Source: Inonotus obliquus
Lineage: Eukaryota; Basidiomycota; Agaricomycetes; Hymenochaetales; Hymenochaetaceae
Assembly (NCBI GenBank): GCA_032164295.1
Contig: JAJHTX010000012.1
Location: 1,178,001-1,242,000, forward strand
Length of the DNA stretch: 64,000 nt
Direction of reading: 5' to 3'
In this document: positions 15,653-26,009 of the stretch, piece after piece
Layout: each line of letters begins with the position of its first letter
Numbering within the stretch: the stretch's first letter is position 1
The notes under the pieces: model-generated
What the model saw: only the letters and a program-made list of their open reading frames with translations
Databases searched by the model: none
Told to the model about the DNA's origin: nothing
Position numbers and translations under genes: made by a program

Positions 15653-16125
15653 TCTCGCTAAATTTCACTTTGATTCCTCACGCATCCTCTACTTCCGTTT
15701 TCTTGGTTGCGTGATGATCGGAATCTTTGTATTCTCGTACTCTCACACACAAGGACGTACATATTCAGGATGATTTCAAGTCGGAGATCAGGTGAAAGGG
15801 TATAGGGTATAATGTAGAATTGTAACCTCTCAATATGTATGTACACACATAATTTCTTGTGAAGGATCATGAAATGATACATCACTACTGCTTGGTAAGG
15901 AAAGTAATCCCTCTGCTAGGAAAATAAAACACCGATACAATAAACAACGTAAAGCAACATATATATAAATACTGTACATATGTCCAAAGTCCAGAAACAC
16001 CAGACACTCGCACCCCAGCCCCCGGGATACATGTGAAGCATGCGAAACTCGCTCCGCCATTCATTCTTCCACTTCCCTCCTCCTTCATCCTCCCTCCTTC
16101 CTCCTCCATTCATTCACCGCATAGT
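15653..16125. other. Intergenic between convergent PFK2/FBPase2 and metacaspase 2
   Basis: 3' flanks of both genes. It is AT-rich with a pyrimidine-rich patch at about 16060-16110. No gene or structured RNA recognised. Confidence 0.7.
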
Positions 16126-18663
16126 TCAATATTTGACAGGTTCTCGCATATCCTACAAACACGAGACAAAAATATAATATTACCCAGTCAGATCATCGGA
16201 TCATTCCAAATAGATGAAAGGAAACGAGAGAAAAAAAGGTTCCAAGAAATCCGAATCCGAAACTTACGAATTCTTTATCATTACTCGACAATGCAGGTTT
16301 CTGTCTGTACCCATCACCTCCCAGTATTTTACTAATGATGTTTTTGATAGTTGTTGGTGATTGATAGTGATAGTGATAGTGATAGTGATAGCGAGACAGA
16401 AAGACATCAAAGAACGTCAACTGGAACTGGCCATGTGCTTACTGGACGCGTCCATAAAGGTGCTCATACGTATATGCAGTCCTCTTCTTCTGGTACTTCA
16501 ATTCAAGTTCCGCTGGATATGAAGCGCATTAGATCCCCCCCATGAATAACTAGGACTATTAAGCATAGCAACTCACAGTTCGCTTGAATAAATGCCTATC
16601 AAGAAATCAAGACATAGACAGGTTAGTCAACCTTTCGAAACCGGAAGAGGTCATTTACTTACTCGACTCATAGCACCTCCATCTTTCGTATCTGCACTCG
16701 TCTTACCATCACGACACCCACTCCACAGAATCTTTAGATATTGAATCATAATAATCAGATTTCCTTGATGCATGAATAGTTTAGTTGCTTGTACTTACAA
16801 CCCTTCCCTCGTCCTTCGGATCATATTTGTGCAATTGATTAGCATGTCTCATTTCGCGCTCTTTGTCTTTATACTGAAGAGATGCTCCCGTTAAAACAAT
16901 GATGGGACAAAACTAGGAGTTCGTTGTTAGCAGACATACCTCATACTCGAGATCTGTGTAATGCAAGGGTGAATATTAAGCACTCATTTCCAAAAAAAGC
17001 TAGTGTGTATTTACTTACCAAGGGCTGAACCAGAGTGACAGGACTGTATAGATAGAAAGTTATGCGCACGGGCATGTCATGAGCGAAGAACGGCCACCAA
17101 AGCGAGAAACACTAACATCAAATATCACCTAGGGCACGTATATCAGTCAAATAAAATCAACGTAAACAAAACCAGATGGGCAGCCTTACAGTCAACTGTA
17201 CTCCCGGTGGAACTCGAGTCTTTGAAAAAGAGAAAAGAAAAGAAAAATGAGCGAGGGCTCTAAAGGCAGCAAAATTTCTTAGCAGTAACCCACCAAAATT
17301 CTATGCAAGTCCTATCAGAACCCCAAAGACATGTACACGGCATAAGTATTGTCCTCTGTCTGTATTATAACTGTGATCGAACTCACGTCATCGACTAAGA
17401 GACCATCCCTCTTTCTTGCAAACAATTGATGATCAACCGGAACGATACCTATGTATGATACTCAGTTTCCTTCAAGACCTCTCGAGAGTCTAGATACCAA
17501 CATTCGTCTCTCCCATCTGGTTCGTCTTTTGAGATATCTTGTACCTGAGTTCCATGTCCTGAGACTTCACGCAAAAAAGAAAGGGAACCATCAGTCAGAT
17601 CCAAAGAGTGGCAACGTATCATGGCAGCCTTACAATGTATAAAGAGCATATCGCCTTCCCTTGAACCTTTAATGAGCTTCACCATTTGTCGCTCAATCTC
17701 CTCCTTCGTAGGGTGCCTATACTTTGACCAGTCTTCATAAAGAGTAACTATGTCCTCGTAATCATGTTCACCTAGAAGACAACAAGGTTGATAAGTGTCA
17801 TTGAAGGCTAGTCACCTAAGAGAGTCTGACCTAGAAAGTCCTTCATTTTCCTTATGTCCCGACGACAATTTTTTAGCTGGCCTTCTTGGCCAAGATAGTC
17901 GATACCGATCTGCAATCATTTGAGCTACAATCACAGGATCTATATGTCGCGATAAACAACACCTACGAGTAGCGCTCTCTTCTTTGCTCTGTTATTTGGA
18001 CCATCAATATCACGTCCACCTTCCGGCAAGTCTCGATCCCCGTTAGAATTGCATCCATCATGAAAAACAACAAGTTCATTATACCCAGGCTGCCTTTGAA
18101 TCCTTTCTATAATTTCATTCTCCATTCGTTCCGTGTATAATAAATCCTCGGGCCAAGGCTTCCCACAGCAAAAGCATGGTTCTACCTTGAAATACCTCTT
18201 TGTATATGGTTGGCCTGTGTCAGGGTTAATATAAATGATGTGATAGACGTCGCGGCATTCATTGCACAGCGCTTCTATTGCTTCTTTTGGAGGAGGACCA
18301 TAGTCCTGGTTGTCCATAGTCCCTGGGCCTGGGTCGTGGTATCCGTCTCTTCCACGTCGGTCCCCATACTTTCGACGACCACGATATGAGGTTTCCGACT
18401 TATCGCTACGTTGGCTTGAAGGATGGAGCCGTCCTCTAAACCGCTCAAGCGGACCTTCCCTATTCTTAGGCAGCGGCCTGCCTCGGATGGAATCCTCGCC
18501 CTCGATAGACGAGGCGTCGTTACCCCACCTTCCACTATAAGTAACTGTCCACAGTTACATCAAATTAGCACAAGGACTCATCGAGCTATTTGAACTCCTC
18601 ATCCTTACCTGACTGATCTGGACTAACCGCTCTCCCTTTCTTCTTATGTCCAAAAAGTGACAT
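16126..18663 (-). CDS. Type I metacaspase with N-terminal CxxC..CxxC ribbon (metacaspase 2)
   Basis: A paralog of metacaspase 1 with the same architecture. It starts MSLFGHKKKGRA at 18663. A basic disordered segment follows, then the probable zinc ribbon (LCNECRDVYHIIYINPDTG ... CFCCGKPWP, about 18270-18150). The p20 domain has ALLVGI, the catalytic His in SGHGTQVQD (17565-17540) and the catalytic Cys in the split motif FD|SCHSGSAL (about 17105-17020). The p10 part reads ILWSGCRDGKTSADT, GAMSR, AFIQAN, then KKRTAYTYEHLYGRV, and the protein ends DMREPVKY at TGA 16126-16128. I can trace about fifteen exons with GT..AG borders that keep frame throughout, some only 12-15 nt long. A (GATAGT)n microsatellite sits in one intron. 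It should be a Ca2+-dependent Arg/Lys-specific protease, and catalytic residues are intact. Confidence 0.88.
16362..16392. repeat. (GATAGT)n microsatellite in a metacaspase 2 intron
   Basis: About five tandem hexanucleotide units, inside the penultimate intron of metacaspase 2. Confidence 0.85.
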
Positions 18664-19817
18664 CGCTAAACCTCGTCACCCAACTTCTTCTGTCCCAGAG
18701 TAGTCAGCAGAGTAACGAAGGTACGAGCGTGAAAGTTCGAGCAAAGAATAGTAGCAGTAGTGCAGGCAGGCACTTGGCGCTTTTAATACAAGCAGTCGCC
18801 ACAAAGTTTGCAAAGCTCGCCAAATAGTAGATACCAAGCAAGAGGTAGGTGCAAAGTACCGTACTAGCCAGACTGTCATTGGAAGACCCAGAACGAGTCC
18901 AAAAGGGCGGGTTAAGCTGTAGGTTCCAGATGTTCGAGATAACGAGATACCATGTCTGATCCGAGCTCGTCTAACTCTGCGGTAGTACATGCGGTCCTCA
19001 TTGTTCAAGTCGACATGGGGGACAGTACGTCGACAGTAAGCCAAGAGATTTCAAGGAATTCCGATACGAGGCGACCGTGAATCGCAGGACTCGAATCCGT
19101 TAGGGCATAAATTCAGAGCCAGAGGTGTCGACTCAGCGTTAGAGATGCACCTCGACTTCAGTGGCAGTTTAAAGTTGGTAGATTAGCGTGGAAACGTATT
19201 ATATAATTGCACCATCACGTGATGCTCTTTTAATTTCGGATCAAACCGGCTCGATCCCCCAGCCTTCGACAACGATTATTTGCAACAGCAGATTGAAAAT
19301 CGCATGGGGAAAAGGCATTGCGAAAGAAAGTCTATTCATATCATATCATATCATATCATATCGTTAAATGCAAATGCAAATGCTAGACAACAAGCATACA
19401 CGAAACAAATCCGAGACGAAATAAATCAAAGCAAGTAGTAGTACATGCGAACAACTCTGAGTCTAATGGTAAATACAATGCACATAATACGAATGAAGAA
19501 CTTGGGTCATAACAATGAGAGTAATTGCTGAGCGGTGAGCATCTATTCGAAATAAGGAAACTGCGAAGATTACAATGTGAATATGAAGATAAGGAAGGGA
19601 AGGGGGGATAGAGAAATGGGGTATTATAAAGACGTTGATGTGGTGAATGCATAAAATAGCGAACCCATTATTGAGGTATCTTTTGAAGGGGGAGTTCAAC
19701 CGCCGATAGAATTATTCCGTTCATGGATGAATATGAATGTAAGAAATGGACATAATTTGGTATCTTCCATGTAGCCTGGCGTTCGACCATGGGCGACCAA
19801 TAAAAACGACGACGCAG
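18664..19817. other. Intergenic between metacaspase 2 and an F-box gene
   Basis: Upstream region of metacaspase 2 and 3' flank of the F-box gene. A 122-codon open frame at 18676-19044 (-) has a hydrophobic stretch but no recognisable family. It lies where the metacaspase 2 leader should be, so I do not call it. A (CATAT)n repeat lies at about 19337-19362. Confidence 0.55.
19337..19362. repeat. (CATAT)n pentanucleotide repeat
   Basis: Five tandem CATAT units between metacaspase 2 and the F-box gene. Confidence 0.85.
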
Positions 19818-22081
19818 TCAGAAAGTCAACACTTGATAGTCCCTCGGCGCACGTTGCTACAAAGAACACAAAGAGAAAAAGTTAGTAAAACATCACACCC
19901 ACCAAAACCCAAACAAACAAAAAAACACCCACATTCACCAAAATAACATTATCCTCCGTCATCATAACACCATGAAACCTAGTCTTCTCTTTCAGAACCG
20001 TCTTCCGGTAAGGTAAACTCGTAATCACGTCTTCTTCAAATATCGTACAACGAGAGGCTTCGAGAGTGGTAGGTCCGAGGCAGTCCTCGATAGTTGCTCG
20101 TGATTCGTCCGAAATCTCACTTCCGGTTTCACCATCGTCTTCTGCGGTCCCAGGTTCGATCCTGACTCCTACAGCGTCCGAATCAGCCTTGTATCTCGCC
20201 CCCAAAACATCCCTCCTAATCGCCTCCTCGCCAAAATCCAATACCGCAACATGCCTTGGCGCAAGCGGGACAAGCAAATCCCTCATCTCAAGCGCAAACG
20301 CACACCTCATCCCAAACACATTACACACCGACAATCCATCTCTCATCCCGGGAGTCAACATAACTCTCACACCTTTCCCTTTCCTTCTCCCTCCCTCGCC
20401 CTCGTTCTCCTGCATCCAATCTCTCCAAGGAACACTTATCTGACGGGGAGAAGGCCGACAATGAAAATCATCTCCATAGAAAAGAGACTCGTCGTCTGAA
20501 TTCGCAGGGATAATCACCGGTTCCCTTCTGTTGCCAGGATCCGGAAACATGAATGGGAGGAAAGTCGACAGAGGGATGAATAATCCGAGCGTAATATTCT
20601 CCGTAGCACGGTGATCACCCATATCTTCCAATACCGTCTCAACCTGCAGAGTAACAACGAAAAGCCTATCTCCGGGTGCAGTCTCGAACGCCGGAGACGG
20701 CAGGACACCACCATTCGCTTGATAACACGGACCGTAAACACAACCCCCCTTTACATCCTTGGCATACAAAGCTTCAGTCGGATTCGGACCCGGATCCGAG
20801 CGGATTAGAATATCCACAACGTCTGCGTACTGCTTCAACTCTGGCAAATGAAACTCGCAAATCGCAGCGTACGAGTTAGGGTGACCAGTCGTGCTAAGTG
20901 CAGCTGTATGGTCGATATCGCAAATGACGAAACGAGGCTGATGGTCCCCCTGGCATGCAGGCATCACGTTGAAGGGTTGTACAGCGAAAAGCAGGTGTCG
21001 GGGACTCAAAAACGCAAATGACATGATACCGCAAAACGATATCTCCTACACATACAAAAACACGCAAAGAAAGTCAGTATGGTGTACTTTTCTTTTAATT
21101 ACGCCATGAAGACACGGCCAAGCCTTTAAAATTTAGAAAAAAACTTACAAAAAGTAATTTCCCTATCCTCCAATCATACAGTACAAGCTTCTCTGGCCAA
21201 TGTCCTGCACGCGCTGTATGCATCACCGCTAATCTGTCCTGGCAAATCTGCAAGCTATGCGACCTCGCACGAGTACCACCGTGCAGCGCATGTACCAACA
21301 CCCCAACCTTGGCGCCAGGATGCTTCGTATTCGTCTTGAGACTCCTCAGATATATCTCCGCTGAATTCGCGTTCGTGTCGTCGCCATTGCCATTCCCGCC
21401 ACCATTAGACTCGCGAATAAGAACAAGCAAGTCCTGAATAGGGTCTATCGTGAAATCCCTAATCGCGAACTCGCCATAATACTCATGCGTCCATTCCCGA
21501 GTCTTGCTCTCCACGCGGGAACTCGAAGGTAGCTTTGTGAAGAACAACTTCCTCACACCCGCTCTCCCAATATGTTCCGTGGCGGATGTAGGAACGCCTT
21601 GAGCCAAAACGCCGTGAACCAATTCCCATATACTACCCGTGTGACGGACTGTTTGCACGCGTTGGAAGTTAAAGTGTTTCCATCGGGATTGATAGAGACG
21701 AAGGCGTCCAAGACGGTCGAGGGATGTTAGAGGGTTAGAAGGTGCTGGGGGACCGTCAACCTTCCCTGCTATACCCAACTCGATATGGTACTGTACAGCG
21801 ACGTGCGTCCTTATGATTTCGTCGACTTTCGTATTAACCTATAATAGGACGAGGTGAGATGAGCTGTTAATGTAAGGTCGAGTAGAAGTGTAGTGAGAAC
21901 TGACAAGCTGAAGACTGAGGACGGAACGCCAATCCAACTCCAACATAATCCTCACAAGCAACTCGGGGGGAAAGTCAACAAGGCTCGCACCCACACGAGC
22001 TGTATGCCTACACCCAGCATCATGCGCATACATAGACGTGCTCGTAGAAAGGCTGATGCCCGGCGCAGCCAAAGTGGTCAT
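19818..22081 (-). CDS. F-box protein, Agaricomycete type, with long C-terminal region
   Basis: A likely substrate adaptor of an SCF ubiquitin ligase. The F-box is at the N-terminus: LVDFPPELLVRIMLELDWRS (about residues 34-53), then LSLQLV. It continues with a long mixed alpha/beta region typical of the large F-box families of mushrooms, with ELVHGVLAQGVP, QDRLAVMHTARAGHW and LYDWRIGKLLF. I read about five exons: around 22081-21900, 21838-21780, 21778-21147, 21050-19938 and a last one ending PRDYQVLTF at TGA 19818-19820. The last intron is inferred because TTG joins to CAACGTGCGCCG in frame and gives this plausible terminus; reading through instead adds about 18 residues and ends at 19882. The substrate is unknown. 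Confidence 0.8.
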
Positions 22082-22435
22082 CTTCTATTATCACAAAGAA
22101 GAGTCAAAGCGGATGTGATTAGGGGGGACGAGGGTGCAGTTAGACATTCATGAGAGAATGAAGCTGTATATAAGCAAAAAGGAGGAAGGGCGGGAGAAGT
22201 AAGGTAAAAACATTGTTCACGGCTGTTGATGTGGCGAGGGGAGTCAACGTGTGTGGCACAACTGAGCCGACCATTTCGGTCGCGTGCTCTGGGCTTCCTT
22301 CTTCGGTCTCACAAATATCAAAAAAATCTCAGAAAAATAACCAAAACTTGTACTTTTGTTGCGTAAAAATACACTAATAGTTCTTATCTTGTCTGATACA
22401 TTAACACCTCTAAGCCTAAGCCAAGCCAACAAGCC
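22082..22435. other. Intergenic between F-box gene and PTPA gene
   Basis: 354 bp between two same-strand genes: promoter of the F-box gene and 3' end of PTPA. No further feature seen. Confidence 0.6.
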
Positions 22436-24457
22436 TCAATCAAACGGCACAGGTCTAACAGAGGGCCCCTGTAACCTCGGTCCTTCACGCTTCTCAGCAG
22501 CAGCCGCGGCAAAAGCAGAAGGAACGGGAATCCCGCAACAATCTCCCCACCCTCCAACTTCTCTTTGTCCAGCTGCTCCAGTACCTCTTCCAAGAGCATG
22601 CGCGTGGCCCCAATGTGCATCGTCCACGGTTTCTCCGTTCTCCCCTTCTTTGTCGAGTCCATCATTGTCCTCGGGTCCAGAAGGTCCTTGGTACGGTAGA
22701 ATACTTCCGAAGAAGAAGTGCTGTATCACAGGTAACTTTCCGAGCACCTCCGCGCGGTACATCTTTATCATCCCGGAGTTCACTTTATCCCAGGTTTTCA
22801 CCTATATCCAAGGCAATAAGCGAAAGTACCGAAATGAGAGAACGAAGAAAGACACCGCATTCAGCGTTCGCGTCGACGATCTGTCCCGAAAGAAACGGGT
22901 AAACAAAGAAAAGAATCGACTTACCCCTGAAATATCGTCAAGCATCGGAGAGTGCCATCGTAGCGAAGCCGTTTTGATCTTCGATGAAACGTATCAGTTG
23001 CAATCGGGACGAGTAGAAATGAGATAGAAAACGAGACGGCCACATACGGAATTGATGGATTTTATACACGCAAGATACATATAGTCTTTCGCAAATTCAT
23101 CCACAACGTCTTTATCATGTATTGATTTTGGTCGGATGTACTTGTGTCCTACAAATCACAAAAACGACCAAAAGCGATCAATGCAACAGTCAGTGGGTCA
23201 GTCACCATTCTCAGTCTCAAAGAAATACGCATATAGAAATACTCGCCTCTCAACTGCGCCGACCCAAAGAGAAATGGAAGAAAGTGATAATCATCCAAAC
23301 CCCAAACCCCATGAGACCCAGCCGGTTCTAGCCAATACGTCCTCTGCAACACACGCATGATGGCAATATACCTTCATACACGCGCGCGTGACACAGACAC
23401 ATAGTTGCGGAGTTTGAGCGTAGTGCGAAACGCACGGGAGCACAATGAATAATTGAATGGAAGAACAGGGAAGAAAGCACAAGAACGGAAGGACGGAAAG
23501 CGTATCAGCATATCGACGTGTCATCATGTATGGGAACCATACAGACATACCTCCAAAACACCCGAATGACAAGGGCCTTGTGATCAGACTCCTGGAAGAC
23601 TTTCAACCGTTCCAAGCATAGTCTGTACAAACGGGGGTTGCAAATGAGAGTGTCAGCAAGCGGAGAGGTACACGGGAAGCCGGGATTAAAGAAAATGCGT
23701 CAGGAAGGAAGGTACACCGGAAGAGGACGAAGAGAAGAAGGAATGAGCGGAGACGGAGAAATGAGAGACGGAGAAAACGAATACACAAAGTGAATGAAGA
23801 GAGGGAGGAAGAACGGACGAGAAGAACGGACAAACGTACATCCAACACAAGAAATTCAACTCCATCCCACTTCCATAATCAATCCTCGCTCTATTCCCCC
23901 ATGATTCCTTAAAGTACGTCGAAATTTCTTCGATAGCTTCTTCAGGCAAGCCAGGTATCTTCGCGTGCAGCCTCGGTGCGTTCTATTCGTGAGTTCGTGA
24001 ATGGAGAGTCAACAGCAGTCAATGGTCATATATGCGGCGAAAACAGAGTGCAGCAGCTCACCTCAGCGACTTTATCATAAAATGTCCTAAACGCCGGGTT
24101 CCCAAACCTCGATCCCTTATTATCAACCGGGGGCGTACTATTCGCAAGTTCCTGAACTTCGTCCAAGACATCTAACACTGCTTTCACAGCCTACATTCGT
24201 ACAAACGCAAAGTCATCAGCCCCAATCTCATTTCATTCAACCCGAAACTCTAGGGAAACAAGAAAACACACCTCAGAAACAAGACACTCATCCAAGCTCT
24301 TAATACCAACAATTTCCTCATTCAACATCTCAATATACCCAATGACATCTTGGTATGTTTGTGAAGATTGGAACGCTTCGAGTTGTGGTGCAGTTAGGAT
24401 TCGTTTGCGGAGAGGTTGGAATTGACTTTGAATTTGATTTTGGGGCAGGTCCGTCAT
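22436..24457 (-). CDS. Serine/threonine phosphatase 2A activator (PTPA / RRD family peptidyl-prolyl isomerase)
   Basis: PTPA proteins activate PP2A and have prolyl isomerase activity. The yeast versions are Rrd1 and Rrd2. The start [15 protein letters not shown] at 24457 is followed by [17 protein letters not shown], then [35 protein letters not shown] and [10 protein letters not shown]. Further downstream come [19 protein letters not shown] and [19 protein letters not shown], then [16 protein letters not shown]. These are the family signatures in the expected order. The C-terminus is a long Gly/Ala-rich, probably disordered extension ending VPFD at TGA 22436-22438. About six introns are present. 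One oddity is the conserved YGxGHE motif, which reads YGSGME, with Met where His is usual. Confidence 0.9.
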
Positions 24458-25011
24458 GGTGAGGAGAGTTGAGGGAGATGAAAGTGAAAGAAAGGTGATG
24501 TGGCGGCATACCCGCGTCGAAGAACAACAATTCTGCCTTTTTCCTTTACTCTACAACCATGAACCAAAATTCAAGACAGCAAAAAAAAATCTATTTAATT
24601 ACTTCTCGGTGTAGTTTACGGGGGTGCGGTCCAGGGACTGAGCCCGAGGACCGCACGACAGTAGCAGCTTTGCTAGTGCTACTCGCAACATTGCAGGTAC
24701 TGATCTTCAAAGTCCAAGTACCCCTCATGCTCAACACATCTTGGCTCGTCGAGCTCACCTGCGAACAACTTCGTCTCATGACTCAATTGATATCTGATGT
24801 GCTGGAGCGCAGAAACAGTATGTAAGAATACTGTCCACTAGCAATTCTAATATCGGGTCATTCCATACTGCAAGGCACTTCTCTTTGCAACCTTTGCACC
24901 CTCCAGGTTACCATTGCGTCGTTGCCCGCTTTCCTCCTATAAAACTCTCTAGCATCTGCCGTCTTTACCCTTTCAATCGTGCCTATCCCCTACACTGCAA
25001 ACGATCTATCG
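24458..25011. other. Divergent intergenic region with a perfect short hairpin
   Basis: It lies between the PTPA start and the small orphan gene. A perfect 9-bp inverted repeat (GTGCGGTCC / GGACCGCAC) at 24624-24656 encloses a 15-nt loop that can itself pair GGG with CCC. The function is unknown. A TATA-like box for the right-hand gene is listed separately. Confidence 0.5.
24938..24944 (+). promoter_or_regulatory. TATA-like box upstream of small orphan gene
   Basis: TATAAAA lies 74 bp before the ATG at 25012, at a usable distance for a fungal core promoter. Support is by sequence match and position only. Confidence 0.4.
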
Positions 25012-25593
25012 ATGAATGTCAATATGTATCACTTCAATCCGAAAGAGGTTGAGTATCTGCTTGTGTATAGAAGGGATGACAAAGTCTCATATACTGGAAA
25101 CGACAACTTAGTCGCCCAGTTCTTCAATAGTGAGTCCTCCAATTCTCTCGCCTCTCTTTCCTCTAACCGTCGCTCTATCAGGCAAGAACAGTAAGTTTAT
25201 CGGCCCAAAGAGAGTTGAAGCCCAAGCTCTCAAGGCTTGGAAGATGACTGTGGAAAACGCTCAACAAATATACGTTGCTGCAGGTGAGGATATTGGCTTG
25301 CTGGGACCAGATGACCACTAATTAATGCGAGGCAGTTTTTGATCCAAATGACAATTGCATTACTGGCATTACCGGCCGATGCAAAAGCAACGAGGTCAAA
25401 AGCTTCGAGAGCTCTGACGATGCAATAGCAGGTCTCATAGACATACTGAATACTACCGGAGTAGGTCTCTCTTCTAGCACGTTTACCAGCAGCAGCTTTC
25501 CTACACACCGTTCATTCCATTTAGGGACGGCCTCCCAACAAAGCCAACAAAGAACAAAGTCGTCGTAACCATTTCCCTAAACCTAGCAAGTGA
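25012..25593 (+). CDS. Small orphan protein, unknown function
   Basis: I do not recognise this protein. The proposed model starts MNVNMYHFNPKEVEYLLV at 25012 and is built from four exons: 25012-25129, about 25181-25281, about 25335-25459 and about 25526-25593. Introns with GT..AG borders keep the frame and skip in-frame stops. The protein would be roughly 135 residues, soluble, without signal peptide or membrane segment, and with a basic Asn/Lys-rich C-terminus ending FPKPSK at TGA 25591-25593. The TATA-like box 74 bp upstream and the frame-preserving introns are the evidence. An upstream in-frame GTG cannot be a normal eukaryotic start. It could still be an exon set of something longer. Confidence 0.5.
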
Positions 25594-26009
25594 CTCGTGT
25601 GCCACGGTCTATGCCAGCTTCCCTCAGCATCATGAAATCTCAGAAAATGCATAAGTATCTAATATATGTACTTTATGAGTAGAAATATACAACTTTGACT
25701 GAGATAAAATAAGAAACAATGTCTATAAACCACCACGATCGACTGTCAAATGGGATACTTGTAATAATTGTCATCTTCGGCGTTGAGAGGCTGGCCAGGC
25801 TAGCTTTAGGGTGCAGTAAAGATGGTCTGATAGGGGTTAAAGACTCTGAATTGCACAGTACTAGTACTTGTGATTAAATATTGGGATTCGGCCGAAGACC
25901 ACTCAACGAACATAAACATGTACATTTAGATTACATTTATATATACTTTATATTCATTCCCCATAGTCCACCACTGGCATAAACCAAGACACACCCAGCC
26001 TACTACGAT
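25594..26009. other. Intergenic, convergent 3' flanks
   Basis: AT-rich sequence between the small orphan gene and the transaldolase-like gene. No gene or repeat recognised. Confidence 0.6.

Noticed and set aside
18676..19044. 122-codon minus-strand frame upstream of metacaspase 2
   Set aside because: It lies in the probable leader/promoter, with no recognisable domain and no splice link to the metacaspase.
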